From assembly GCA_045660745.1 (NCBI GenBank), contig JAZREJ010000050.1:1-52191 (forward strand): 52,191 nt of DNA. Direction: 5' to 3'. The notes beneath the pieces are model-generated. The model searched no databases, was not told the origin of the DNA, and was given only the letters and a program-made list of their open reading frames with translations. The position numbers and the translations under genes are program-made. Positions 23,952 through 32,772 of this stretch are shown piece after piece (positions within the stretch are counted from its first letter, which is position 1; each line of letters begins with the position of its first letter). This DNA comes from RGIG6353 sp045660745. GTDB lineage: Bacteria > Bacillota > Clostridia > Oscillospirales > SIG627.

Positions 23952-25982
23952 TCACTTTCTCGTAAATTTGATATTCAAGGGCTTACCCTCTTTAACCGTT
24001 CGTATCACCGAAAGCACGTCAGGCTCATCTGTAATATATATCACGCGGAATGATAAAAGCTGCTCGATGTCCGCTCGATAGGTCGGTCTTGAATTATATA
24101 TTACTGCCCTGTGGTATGGCTCCGGCATAACAGGGAATGTCTCCCCCGTTCTGTCAACAAGCGAACCCTTCTTGCGACAAACACGGGTGTCACATCCGAT
24201 ACAATTGTCGCGCACTCCCATAATGCAATTCTCCACAAGCATCAGAGGTGCTCTGCCCCATGCAGTGTCTCCGAGAGGCATCATACTGCAAAGTATCATC
24301 TTTGCCTTATCTGTAACCTCTCCCGAAAGTGCAGCCGCTTCAAATCCAAATTCCTCAAGAACCCTTGCCGTATAGGAATTTACAAGATTGAGTCCCGCGC
24401 CGCCAAACAAACGGAAGCCTTTCTTCTTTGCCATAAGTCCCACTCCGAGATTTTCGGCAAATGCGCATTTATATCCAAGAGCAAAAAGCCTGTCAAGACG
24501 CTTTTCAAACTCCTCCCTGTCCTTTTCAAATACGGCTCTCGGGAGAACGATTCCGAACTCATCCGAGGGACAGGCAAAATCACTGTAAAAGGGCAAAAAT
24601 ACTCGCTCCGCTTTCCCGACAAGAGACAGAGCCTCTTTTTCAAAAACCTGTCTTCCTTGTGAAAAAACCACCCACAAGCCAAGATTCTCAAGGTTTTTGA
24701 TATTGGGACGGTTCAAATTCCTTTTGGGGATTTGTAAAGTGCTTCCGACAAGAGCCGTCTGCAGCCTTTCACAGGCGTTTCTTCTCAATTCATTGAGAAC
24801 AGACCTCTTGAAAAATGCAGGTGAGTCGAGTAATATTTCCACTCCTTTACAGGAAAACGGTGTATCGCCGAGCTTTAAAAGCGACTCCGATATAACATTC
24901 TTACCTGTTCCCTCTCCCTCGGCATCAAGAGCCTCACAGGATGAGTGCACACTTACCCCACGCGTCTCAAGAGTGAGCACTGCTTCGCCTCCGCGCTTTT
25001 CAAACCGTGCGGAAACAGGTATTTTTTCAATAGAATATTTAGTAGATTTTTCTGCGTTTCTAGTCTTCTCCTTATCCTCTTCAGAGCGTGTGCCGAACAT
25101 GGCGCTTCCCTTTTTAAGGGTATAATATCCGTCAGTAAAACCGCCTCTTGAGAATATATTTTCAAGGGTCTTTATCTCTTCGGGAGTTGCATCACGTCTT
25201 TCATCTATAAGCTTTCTCCACACCGATACAACGCCGTAAACGTACTCGGCGCTCTTCATTCTTCCCTCTATTTTGAAAGAATCTATTCCCATACCGCAAA
25301 GCTCTTTGACGTGCGTGCAAAGGGAGAGGTCGGACAGACTGAGAGGATATGACTCTCGTCCGTCTTTCGTTTTATAAGGAAGTCGGCAAGGCTGAGCGCA
25401 CGCTCCCCTGTTACCGCTTCTGCCCCCCATATATGCACTCATAAGACATGTGCCGCTGTGTGACATACAAAGCGCGCCGTGAACGAATGCTTCTATCTCA
25501 ACAGGAGTCTCTTTCATGATGGCTTCAAGGTCTCCTTTGGACAGCTCACGGGCAACAACGGCACGAGTGACTCCAAGCTCTGCAAGTGCTTTTATCTGCT
25601 CAAGATTATGAGTGGCGCACTGAGTACTTGCGTGAAGCTCGACCTCGGGAAGCGTTTCAAAAAGAGAGCGCATGAGTCCGAGATCCTGTACAATAAACGC
25701 GTCCACTCCCTCCGAAGCGCAAAAATACGCCTCAGAAATAACCTCATCAAGTTCTCGATCAAAGGTCAAAGTATTCAGAGTTATATATATTTTCTTTCCG
25801 TGAAGACGGCAAAGGCTTACCGCTTCCTTTAACTCATCCCTTCCGAAATTTGACGCATTGACTCTTGCGTTGAATTTTGAAAGACCGAGATATACAGCAT
25901 CCGCGCCCGCACTGACCGCGGCATAAAGCGCCTCGGGAGAACCTGCGGGAGCAAGAAGCTCAGGTTTTTTTATATCGCTCAT
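23952..25982 (-). CDS. rlhA: Peptidase U32-family protein, RlhA-like rRNA hydroxylation factor
   Basis: The 676-residue protein starts ELLAPAGSPEALYAAVSAGADAVYLG and contains the U32 signature FVHGALCMSHSGTCLMS followed by RSGNRGACAQPCR; its cysteines match the Fe-S ligands proposed for this family. The SFKIEGRMKS motif follows. The extra 350-residue C-terminal part (DUF3656-like, with a cysteine set CIGCDTRVC) matches RlhA rather than the shorter TrhP/YegQ-type tRNA proteins. RlhA hydroxylates 23S rRNA C2501 in E. coli using prephenate-derived chemistry; the role here is inferred. It is first in the operon with maf and an amidohydrolase. Confidence 0.82.
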   Translation of the reverse strand: MSDIKKPELLAPAGSPEALYAAVSAGADAVYLGLSKFNARVNASNFGRDELKEAVSLCRLHGKKIYITLNTLTFDRELDEVISEAYFCASEGVDAFIVQDLGLMRSLFETLPEVELHASTQCATHNLEQIKALAELGVTRAVVARELSKGDLEAIMKETPVEIEAFVHGALCMSHSGTCLMSAYMGGRSGNRGACAQPCRLPYKTKDGRESYPLSLSDLSLCTHVKELCGMGIDSFKIEGRMKSAEYVYGVVSVWRKLIDERRDATPEEIKTLENIFSRGGFTDGYYTLKKGSAMFGTRSEEDKEKTRNAEKSTKYSIEKIPVSARFEKRGGEAVLTLETRGVSVHSSCEALDAEGEGTGKNVISESLLKLGDTPFSCKGVEILLDSPAFFKRSVLNELRRNACERLQTALVGSTLQIPKRNLNRPNIKNLENLGLWVVFSQGRQVFEKEALSLVGKAERVFLPFYSDFACPSDEFGIVLPRAVFEKDREEFEKRLDRLFALGYKCAFAENLGVGLMAKKKGFRLFGGAGLNLVNSYTARVLEEFGFEAAALSGEVTDKAKMILCSMMPLGDTAWGRAPLMLVENCIMGVRDNCIGCDTRVCRKKGSLVDRTGETFPVMPEPYHRAVIYNSRPTYRADIEQLLSFRVIYITDEPDVLSVIRTVKEGKPLNIKFTRK

Positions 25983-26179
25983 AATTCACCTTTTGCAGTT
26001 TTAATACTGGTAGTATAATATAAATGCGATAAATTGAAAAGTACTTTTTTGAACTTTTACCAATTTTTTTATTATTTTCGGTTTTTATTCCTTATTTTTA
26101 CGTTTATTCCAAAATCTGTTCATTCCGTTTTTTAAAAAAAGGAGTACAATTAAGTAAAGTAAAAAAGAAAGGCTTGAAC

Positions 26180-26665
26180 ATGGAACTTATTAAAATTACC
26201 GATGAAAAGGCAAAGCTCGTGCTGTCTCAGACCGAAGCTGAAAAATTCATATCGCAAAATGACAGAAAGGAAAGCATCTTTTCTTTGACAAAGCTTTTAT
26301 CAAGGCTTGAAAAGGGACCTGTATCGGATATTTTTTCCGGATGTGTAAGGGTGAAAATAAAATTCCCGTCGGACGGAGGATGCGAAATAACCGTAAAAAA
26401 AGACCCCGTTTTTACCCAATACAGGATACGGACCTTTATTTTCGATAAAATCGGTATTGAGAAGGCAAGGCTCGCGCTCAGAGGAAGCGACTTCCGAAAA
26501 TACTCTTCTCTTTACCTTCACGAAAAAAGCGGAAACTACATATGGGAGATACTGTCACCGAACACCTCACCGATTTCCTCAAGGCTTGCGGATTTCGGAC
26601 GGGAATGTACACTGTCGTCAAGGCGTGATTTTCTCTCATCTCTCTGTCGACGTGTCGATTTTTAA
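26180..26665 (+). CDS. MecA-like putative adaptor protein
   Basis: The 161-residue protein is unlabelled by any strong motif. The N-terminal MELIKITDEKAKLVLSQTEA resembles the substrate-binding start of MecA adaptors. The segment VRVKIKFPSDGGCEITVKK matches the middle strand pair, and the C-terminal pattern (FIFDKIGIEKARLAL, SSLYLHEKSGNYIWEI, SSRLADFGRE) follows the ClpC-binding domain of MecA. If so, it would deliver proteins to ClpCP. The ATG at 26180 follows GAAAGG by seven bases. A hairpin separates it from pdaA. The MecA assignment is inference. Confidence 0.5.
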   Translation: MELIKITDEKAKLVLSQTEAEKFISQNDRKESIFSLTKLLSRLEKGPVSDIFSGCVRVKIKFPSDGGCEITVKKDPVFTQYRIRTFIFDKIGIEKARLALRGSDFRKYSSLYLHEKSGNYIWEILSPNTSPISSRLADFGRECTLSSRRDFLSSLCRRVDF

Positions 26666-26706
26666 ATTTTTCCTGTGATATTTTCCTTCTTGTCGCAAAA
26701 ACTATA

Positions 26707-26742
26707 GATGCGTACCAAACGGTGCGCATCATATTCTTTTTT
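26707..26742 (+). terminator. Hairpin terminator or attenuator upstream of pdaA
   Basis: Stem GATGCGTACC/GGTGCGCATC (26707-26716 with 26721-26730, one G-T pair) is followed by ATATTCTTTTTTT. It ends 13 bases before the pdaA start and I see no good promoter between, so pdaA may rely on read-through. Confidence 0.7.
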
Positions 26743-26754
26743 TAGGATAGTTCC

Positions 26755-27504
26755 ATGAAAAAACTTCTTTTAAATTTAGTTCTTATTATGGCTTTTGTAA
26801 GCACTGCGGCAAACGCAGGGATATCGACTGCACGTCTTTCCTGGTACACCCGCCCCACCTCCGACGGGTCTCGCCCTCCCTGTCCTGCCGAAGCGCCCTT
26901 TCTTGAAGAAAACGGAGCTTTTTATCTCGGAAAAGACGAAAAAAAGGTATATCTCACCTTCGACCTCGGATATGAAAACGATAATGTTTTTAAAATTCTC
27001 GACGCTCTGAAAAAGCATAATGCGCCCGCGGCGTTTTTCATTCTGTCACATGAGATCGACAGTGGAAAGGCTCTTGATCGAATAGAGGCCGAAGGACATC
27101 TTGTTTGCAATCACACCGCCCACCATCCCGATATGTCTAAAATGCCGGACAAGGAATCCTTCCGCCTTGAGCTTGCCTGCCTTGAAGAAAAATACAAGGA
27201 AAAAACAGGCCGCGAAATGGCAAAATATTACCGTCCTCCGCAAGGCATTTTCTCTGAACAGAACCTTAAATGGGCAAATGAGCTTGGCTATAAGACGGTG
27301 TTTTGGAGTCTGACTTGGGCTGATTGGGATAACTCCAAGCAGTTACCTCCCGAAAAAGCAATGGACAAGCTTTTCTCACGTCTCCACAACGGAGCCGTAA
27401 TCCTGTTGCATCCCATATCGGATACCAACGCGAAGATGATGGATGAATTCCTTACACGTCTTGAAAACGAGGGCTATTCCTTCGGAACACTTGATGAGCT
27501 TTAA
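26755..27504 (+). CDS. pdaA: PdaA-like peptidoglycan N-acetylmuramic acid deacetylase
   Basis: This 249-residue protein has a signal peptide (residues 1-21) and follows the PdaA pattern: VYLTFDLGYEN (Asp70, with Leu-Gly in place of the usual Asp-Gly, as in PdaA), NHTAHHPDMS (His120, His124), RPPQGIFSE (160-168) and GYKTVFWSLTWADWDN. PdaA removes the acetyl group of muramic acid so that muramic-delta-lactam, the spore-cortex hallmark, can form. A second secreted deacetylase starts two bases after its stop. Confidence 0.88.
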   Translation: MKKLLLNLVLIMAFVSTAANAGISTARLSWYTRPTSDGSRPPCPAEAPFLEENGAFYLGKDEKKVYLTFDLGYENDNVFKILDALKKHNAPAAFFILSHEIDSGKALDRIEAEGHLVCNHTAHHPDMSKMPDKESFRLELACLEEKYKEKTGREMAKYYRPPQGIFSEQNLKWANELGYKTVFWSLTWADWDNSKQLPPEKAMDKLFSRLHNGAVILLHPISDTNAKMMDEFLTRLENEGYSFGTLDEL

Positions 27505-27506
27505 AA

Positions 27507-28154
27507 ATGAAAAGACTCTTTCTTATCGTATTCATGATATCGGTGCTTGCTCTCACCGTGAGTGCCGAGGAGGAAAAATATATCGCCCTCACCTTTGACG
27601 ACGGTCCTCATACGAAATATACTCTTGAGATACTTGACATCCTCAAGGAAAACGACGCCGTTGCAACGTTTTTTATCATCGGAGAAAATGCGATGGAGCA
27701 TCCTGCGCTTGTAAAGACTATAAAAAATGCGGGTTGTGAGATAGGAAACCACACTTGGAGCCACGCATATCTTGACAAGCTTTCGGAGGATAAAATCCGC
27801 GAAGAGCTTTCGAAAACCGACTCTTATCTCCATGAATTGACAGGCGAGCGCCCAAGGCTCTTCCGTCCGCCGGGAGGCAGAACTAACGCCGCTGTTTTAA
27901 AGGTTGCCGAGGAATTCGGTTATGTTAGCGTTCTTTGGTCAAAGGATACCCGAGACTGGTCCTGTCCTAGCGTGGAGGACGTGATATCCTCAGCACTGAA
28001 AAACTCCGCAAACGGGGATATAATACTTTTCCACGATTACAACGCGGGAAAAAGTCCCACTCCGTCAGCCCTTCGAAAGATACTGCCCAAGCTTATTGCA
28101 AGCGGATATAAAACGGTCACTGTATCCGAGCTTCTTTCTAAAACGGGCAAATAA
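27507..28154 (+). CDS. Secreted NodB-type polysaccharide deacetylase
   Basis: The 215-residue protein has a signal peptide (about 1-20) and a compact CE4 domain with all five NodB motifs: TFDDGPHT (Asp31, Asp32), NHTWSH (His82, His86), RPPGG (120-124), DTRDW and LFHD. It likely deacetylates N-acetylglucosamine in peptidoglycan or another wall glycan at the cell surface. It is coupled to pdaA with a two-base gap, suggesting joint wall or spore-cortex work. Confidence 0.88.
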   Translation: MKRLFLIVFMISVLALTVSAEEEKYIALTFDDGPHTKYTLEILDILKENDAVATFFIIGENAMEHPALVKTIKNAGCEIGNHTWSHAYLDKLSEDKIREELSKTDSYLHELTGERPRLFRPPGGRTNAAVLKVAEEFGYVSVLWSKDTRDWSCPSVEDVISSALKNSANGDIILFHDYNAGKSPTPSALRKILPKLIASGYKTVTVSELLSKTGK

Positions 28155-28205
28155 AGGCGCCTTTTTCAGCACTTTATTTCAAAGAAAAGCACCGCTATAA
28201 AAGCC

Positions 28206-28234
28206 GTCCCCGTAAGCAAAGCTCTTACGGGGAC
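28206..28234. terminator. Hairpin between convergent deacetylase and queG genes
   Basis: An 11 bp stem GTCCCCGTAAG/CTTACGGGGAC (28206-28216 with 28224-28234). T-rich tails on both strands are short, so termination strength is uncertain. Confidence 0.7.
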
Positions 28235-28241
28235 ATTTCCT

Positions 28242-29042
28242 TTATTCCTTTGTCAATTCAAGATTTCGTCTGAGCACTGCCTCGCCTCTCCAGGCGAATG
28301 CACGGCTTTTGAATTCTCCGCTTGAAATAAGTGAGTCAAGCGTTTCGGTGTCAAGGCGCTCAACTCTTCCTTCTCTGAAAAATTCTATCGGCGTCTCTTC
28401 AAGCCTGTTCATGGGACAGACCTCCTGACACACATCGCATCCCCATGCGCTCCTTGTTTTTCGGATTATATCCTCCTCGGCGGGATCTATCCTTTTCTTT
28501 TGATTGATACAGGAAACACATATGCTTCTGTCATTTATTCCACCCGTAGGACAGGCTTTTATACAAGCGTTGCACTCAAGACACTTTCGGGGTGCGTCCT
28601 TCGGCTCCGTGCCAACGAAAAAGTCCTCGTCTATCCCCTTTTCAAAGAAAATTTCTCCTATGAAAACATACGAGCCGTAGCGCTTATTTATTATAAGTCC
28701 GTTTTTTCCTATAACACCAAGTCCCGCCAAAAGCGCCGCGCCCACCTCATCGATCGGAGACGTATCCGCAAAGCAGGCAAGCTTTACGGCAAGAGACTTT
28801 TCGGCACGTAAGCGAAGCTGCTTTATAAATTCGTGATAGTCACGGCTTTTTGCATATTCCGAAATATTTGTTTTCTCACCCTTAACGTAATAAGGCATGA
28901 GAAAAACAACAGCACAGGACGGCTCAAAGCCCATCCTTTCAAGCCGTCTTTCATCCGTCACTCTGAGACGGGAAAAGTCGACTTTTGCAAACTCAAATAT
29001 ATTTTCGCTCTTTAAAAAATCCGCGATTCTCACTATACTCAC
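28242..29042 (-). CDS. queG: Epoxyqueuosine reductase QueG (short form)
   Basis: The 266-residue protein has the QueG cobalamin-reductase fold: DTSPIDEVGAALLAGLGVIGKNGL (93-116, with the catalytic Asp region) and two 4Fe-4S sites, CLECNACIKACP (Cys154-164 set) and CDVCQEVCP (202-210) with Cys175/Cys178. It performs the last step of queuosine synthesis in tRNA. It lacks the C-terminal HEAT-repeat tRNA-binding part of the about 380-residue E. coli enzyme, a form common in Bacillota. It has its own promoter, back to back with nth. Confidence 0.83.
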   Translation of the reverse strand: MSIVRIADFLKSENIFEFAKVDFSRLRVTDERRLERMGFEPSCAVVFLMPYYVKGEKTNISEYAKSRDYHEFIKQLRLRAEKSLAVKLACFADTSPIDEVGAALLAGLGVIGKNGLIINKRYGSYVFIGEIFFEKGIDEDFFVGTEPKDAPRKCLECNACIKACPTGGINDRSICVSCINQKKRIDPAEEDIIRKTRSAWGCDVCQEVCPMNRLEETPIEFFREGRVERLDTETLDSLISSGEFKSRAFAWRGEAVLRRNLELTKE

Positions 29043-29060
29043 CTCTTTTTCAATAAATAG

Positions 29061-29089
29061 ATTGTATCACAATTTTCTTTTCTTGACAA
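29061..29089 (-). promoter_or_regulatory. queG promoter
   Basis: Minus strand TTGTCA (29089-29084), 17 bp, TACAAT (29066-29061). Its -35 shares the CTTGACAAG sequence with the nth promoter on the other strand. Confidence 0.7.
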
Positions 29090-29111
29090 GCGGTTAGATA
29101 TTATTTATAAT
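29083..29111 (+). promoter_or_regulatory. nth-polA promoter, perfect consensus
   Basis: TTGACA (29083-29088), exactly 17 bp, TATAAT (29106-29111). It starts inside the -35 of the opposite queG promoter, so two polymerases cannot bind at once. Confidence 0.8.
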
Positions 29112-29117
29112 GTAGTT

Positions 29118-29223
29118 GATAATAATATACTGCTCTGTCAAAATATAGTTTTATTTAAACCAGGCTCACCGCAAGCCGTTTGATCTGCACTCACATTTAT
29201 TAAAAAATTTTTAGGATAATTAA
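29118..29223 (+). other. 5' leader of nth, about 106 nt
   Basis: The transcript from the consensus promoter has a leader of roughly 106 bases that includes GGCTCACCGCAAGCC (29163-29177), able to form a GGCT/AGCC stem-loop. It matches no riboswitch or T-box I know. The nth ribosome site (TAGGAT) is at its 3' end. Confidence 0.35.
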
Positions 29224-29892
29224 ATGAAAGAATACAAATGCTATAAAACACTTGGTGCGATAAAAAGCCGAAAGGCACGTGCGCTTGAGGTTGCACGGAT
29301 ACTCAAAGAGCTTTACCCCGATGCTGTGTGCTCGCTTGATCATAACGGCGACCCGTTCCGACTTCTCGTTATGTCACGACTGTCAGCGCAGTGCACCGAC
29401 AAGCGGGTAAACGAGGTATCTGAAAAACTTTTTGAAAAACTCCCCTCCCCCGAGGCTTTTGCCTCAGCCGACATAGAAGAAATAGAAGAGCTCATCAAAT
29501 CCTGCGGTCTCTACCGCATGAAGGCAAAAAACCTTCGTGATATGTCGCGTGAGCTTCTTGAACGCCACGGCGGAGATGTTCCACGAACCAAAGAAGAGCT
29601 AATGGCGCTTTCGGGAATCGGCGTCAAAATTGCGAATCTTATGATGGGCGACCTTTTCGGGGATCCGCACATTGTTCCCGATACGCACTGCATAAGAATA
29701 TCCCACAGAACCCGCCTTACCTCAAAGCCTGATGCGGCGGTATGCTTAAGAGAACTTGAAAAGCTTATACCCAAGGAAGAACAGTCGGATTTCTGTCACA
29801 GAATAGTGCTGTTCGGCAGAGATATATGCTCGGCACAGTCCCCCAAGTGCGAGGCGTGTCCCCTTGCCCGACAAATTAAGACCGAAGGATGA
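29224..29892 (+). CDS. nth: Endonuclease III-like DNA glycosylase/AP lyase
   Basis: The 222-residue base-excision repair enzyme carries the helix-hairpin-helix LMALSGIGVKIANLMM with catalytic Lys135 and the conserved Asp153 in PDTHCIRIS. The C-terminal Fe-S loop has Cys202-x6-Cys209-x2-Cys212, but the fourth ligand, expected at 218, is isoleucine and the protein ends four residues later. The cluster may be missing, or ligated by Cys191. It removes oxidised pyrimidines in family members. Next to polA, which fills repair gaps; polA starts five bases after its stop. Confidence 0.88.
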   Translation: MKEYKCYKTLGAIKSRKARALEVARILKELYPDAVCSLDHNGDPFRLLVMSRLSAQCTDKRVNEVSEKLFEKLPSPEAFASADIEEIEELIKSCGLYRMKAKNLRDMSRELLERHGGDVPRTKEELMALSGIGVKIANLMMGDLFGDPHIVPDTHCIRISHRTRLTSKPDAAVCLRELEKLIPKEEQSDFCHRIVLFGRDICSAQSPKCEACPLARQIKTEG

Positions 29893-29896
29893 AATT

Positions 29897-32461
29897 ATGA
29901 AAAAACTCCTTATATTTGATGCAAACAGTATACTTAACCGAGCATTCTACGGAGTGCGTCCGCTCACAACAAAAGCGGGACTGCACACAAATGCCATATT
30001 CGGATACCTCAACATAATAACAAAGCACATTGACGCGATATCGCCGGACTATATCGGTGCGGCTTTCGACCTGAAAGCGCCAACCTTCCGTCACAAGATG
30101 TACGCAGAATACAAGGCGGGCAGACACGCAATGCCCGAGGAGCTTGTCGAGCAGATACCCTATATAAAGGATGTTACCGACGCTCTCGGAATAAAGCGTC
30201 TAAGCCTTGAGGGGTATGAAGCGGACGATATTCTCGGAACGCTCTCCAAGAATTTCTCGAATGAAGGACACACCTACATCGTCACGGGTGACCGCGACAG
30301 CCTTCAACTGGTTTCGGAAAACACCACCGTCATTCTTGCAACCACAGGAAAAGACGAAGAATATACTCCCGAAGCAGTATTTGAAAAATACCGGACTTCC
30401 CCCGAGCATCTTATAGATATAAAAGCGCTCATGGGTGACAGCTCGGATAATATACCGGGCGTTGCCGGTATCGGAGAAAAGGGTGCTGTAAAGCTAATAT
30501 GTGAAAATACGGATATTGACACTCTTTACGAAAGGCTTGACAAAAAAGAAATCAAGCTCACACCGAGCCTTGAAAAGAAGCTTATTGACGGACGTGAAAG
30601 CGCCTTCTTTTCAAGAACGCTTGCTACGATATGCCGAGAAGTTCCGCTTGCGGAAAGCATGGAAGACCTCTTGCGTGCGCCGATTGACAAAAGCAGCCTG
30701 TCAAATCTTTTTGCGACACTTGAATTTACCCGTCACGCCGAAAAGTTCGGGCTTGCTTCAGAACCTGCCGTAATAACCGACACAGAGCAGATATCATTTG
30801 ATACGTTAGGCGAATCGGTAACAAGTGCCAGAGAGGTTACAGCGGACACTTTTGTCGCGTGTGAAAGCCCCGCATTCATTGATTTTGACCCCGTGTCAAA
30901 GCTCTTCTACAGAGAAGAAAACGGAGAAGCTTTATTCACCACGTCAACCAAAGCGCTCATTGAAAAGCTTGCCGAGAAAAAGATTGTAATATGGGATTCA
31001 AAGTCCTTTTGGAAGGAAGCGATATCAAAAAATGCAGAGCTTCCTGAGGAAGCAGTTATCTTTGATGTAAAGATAGGGGCGTACGTTGAGAATCCCGACA
31101 CCAAGGGAGACTTTCCTCATGTTCTCATGAGGGCTCTCTCAACGTCAATGGCATCCGTACTTGCCGAAAGCGCCGAACACAGAGTTCCTTTTATCAAGCC
31201 TCTTTATAATGAGCTTCGCTGTGCCATTGACAATATCGGAGCGAATGAACTCTACTACGGAATTGAGCTTCCGCTCACTCGCGTGTTGGCGCGAATGGAG
31301 TCTGTCGGATTCTCTCTTGATTCCGAAAGTCTTATAAAATACGGGGAAGAGCTTCTGAAAAAAGCCGAGCACTGCGAAGAGGAAATATACCTTATTGCAG
31401 GGGAGAAATTCAATATTAATTCTCCCAAACAGCTCGGAGTGATTCTCTTTGAAAAAATGGGACTTCCCGTTCTCAAAAAGAAAAAAACGGGATATTCCAC
31501 TGATGCCGAAACACTTGAAAAGTTAAAATACCGCTCACCGATAATCGGGTATATTCTCGAATACAGAAAGATAGCAAAGCTTTACGGAACCTACGTTGAA
31601 GGACTTTTGAAAGTGGCGGGAGAAGACGGAAGAATAAGGACCGACTTTAAGCAGACCGGCACCGTTACGGGAAGACTCTCATCGGCAGAGCCTAATCTTC
31701 AGAACATTCCCGTTAGAACAGAAGAGGGAAGCCTACTTCGAAAATTCTTCGTCCCCGAAAAGGGAAAGGTGCTCATTGATGCCGATTATTCCCAGATCGA
31801 ACTCAGAATTCTTTCCCATATGGCAGCCGACCCCACTATGATATCCGCTTTCAATTCAGGAGAAGATATACACACTGTCACAGCATCAAAAGTATTCAGA
31901 ACCCCTGTCACAAGTGTCACACCTGAACTGCGCACTAAGGCTAAAGCGGTAAACTTCGGAATCGTATACGGAATAGGGGAGTTTTCCCTTTCCGAAGACC
32001 TTCATATAAGCCTTAGAGAAGCAAAGGAGTATATTGACGGATACTTTGAAAACTACAGTAAGGTAAAAAAATATCTTGATAAAACCGTTGAGGACGCAAT
32101 AGCTTGCGGGTATGTTGAAACACTCTTCCGACGCCGACGCTATATTCCTGAGCTTAGTGCAACGAATAAAAATATGCAAAACTTCGGAAAACGCGTTGCC
32201 ATGAATACTCCGATTCAAGGTACCGCTGCCGACATCATAAAAAAAGCAATGATTGCGGTTGACAGAAGGCTTGAAAAAGAAGGGCTTGAAACCCGACTTA
32301 TTCTTCAGGTACACGACGAGCTTATTCTCGAAGCGCCGGAAAGCGAAAAAGAGTGTGCAGCTAAAATACTGAAGGAAGAAATGGAAAACGCTGTATCCTT
32401 GTCGGTTGTACTCCAAACGGACGTCGGAATTGGCAAAAATTGGCTGGATGCGAAGAAATAG
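29897..32461 (+). CDS. polA: DNA polymerase I
   Basis: The 854-residue polymerase has an N-terminal 5'-3' flap exonuclease (about 1-290: FDANSILNRAFYG, EYKAGR, YEADDILGT, GDRDSLQLV, GDSSDNIPGVAGIGEKGA). The central domain lacks the DxE of the proofreading exonuclease, reading ACESPAFIDF where the motif is expected, so it is probably inactive as in B. subtilis and Taq. The polymerase domain is complete: DADYSQIELRILSHMA (motif A), KAVNFGIVYG (O-helix, motif B) and LQVHDELILE (motif C). The ATG at 29897 follows AAGGATGAAATT. A toxin-antitoxin pair follows directly. Confidence 0.95.
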   Translation: MKKLLIFDANSILNRAFYGVRPLTTKAGLHTNAIFGYLNIITKHIDAISPDYIGAAFDLKAPTFRHKMYAEYKAGRHAMPEELVEQIPYIKDVTDALGIKRLSLEGYEADDILGTLSKNFSNEGHTYIVTGDRDSLQLVSENTTVILATTGKDEEYTPEAVFEKYRTSPEHLIDIKALMGDSSDNIPGVAGIGEKGAVKLICENTDIDTLYERLDKKEIKLTPSLEKKLIDGRESAFFSRTLATICREVPLAESMEDLLRAPIDKSSLSNLFATLEFTRHAEKFGLASEPAVITDTEQISFDTLGESVTSAREVTADTFVACESPAFIDFDPVSKLFYREENGEALFTTSTKALIEKLAEKKIVIWDSKSFWKEAISKNAELPEEAVIFDVKIGAYVENPDTKGDFPHVLMRALSTSMASVLAESAEHRVPFIKPLYNELRCAIDNIGANELYYGIELPLTRVLARMESVGFSLDSESLIKYGEELLKKAEHCEEEIYLIAGEKFNINSPKQLGVILFEKMGLPVLKKKKTGYSTDAETLEKLKYRSPIIGYILEYRKIAKLYGTYVEGLLKVAGEDGRIRTDFKQTGTVTGRLSSAEPNLQNIPVRTEEGSLLRKFFVPEKGKVLIDADYSQIELRILSHMAADPTMISAFNSGEDIHTVTASKVFRTPVTSVTPELRTKAKAVNFGIVYGIGEFSLSEDLHISLREAKEYIDGYFENYSKVKKYLDKTVEDAIACGYVETLFRRRRYIPELSATNKNMQNFGKRVAMNTPIQGTAADIIKKAMIAVDRRLEKEGLETRLILQVHDELILEAPESEKECAAKILKEEMENAVSLSVVLQTDVGIGKNWLDAKK

Positions 32462-32469
32462 GTGAAAAT

Positions 32470-32772
32470 ATGACAGATAAGGTTTATACAATAGAAGAGA
32501 TTAAACAAAAGCTTTGTCCGATATTTGTATCTCACAACGTAAAAAAAGCACTCGTTTTCGGCTCATACGGTAAAGGCTGTGCAGTAGGGGAAAGTGACGT
32601 AGATATCTACGTTGATTCTAATCTGCACGGGCTCTCGTTCATTGAGCTTGTGGAGGATATAAGAGAAGTGCTTGACAAGGACGTTGATGTGATTGATGCT
32701 CGACACATTGATAAAGGTACAAAAATAGAGGAAGAAATTCACAAATACGGGGAAGTTTTGTATGAGAAATAG
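32470..32772 (+). CDS. mntA: MNT-domain nucleotidyltransferase, MntA-type antitoxin
   Basis: The 100-residue minimal nucleotidyltransferase has the exact antitoxin signature GS-x10-DxD: Gly31-Ser32 and Asp43/Asp45 in FGSYGKGCAVGESDVDIYVD, with a third Asp in DVDVID. In the characterised MntA/HepT system the MNT protein adds AMP to a tyrosine of the HEPN toxin and neutralises it. It begins eight bases after polA (start at 32470 preceded by GGTGA) and overlaps the toxin gene by 11 bases. Confidence 0.85.
   Translation: MTDKVYTIEEIKQKLCPIFVSHNVKKALVFGSYGKGCAVGESDVDIYVDSNLHGLSFIELVEDIREVLDKDVDVIDARHIDKGTKIEEEIHKYGEVLYEK

Noticed and set aside
24709..24720. GGTTCAAATTCC, resembling a tRNA T-loop
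   Set aside because: It lies inside the intact U32-family coding sequence, with no acceptor stem or anticodon arm around it.
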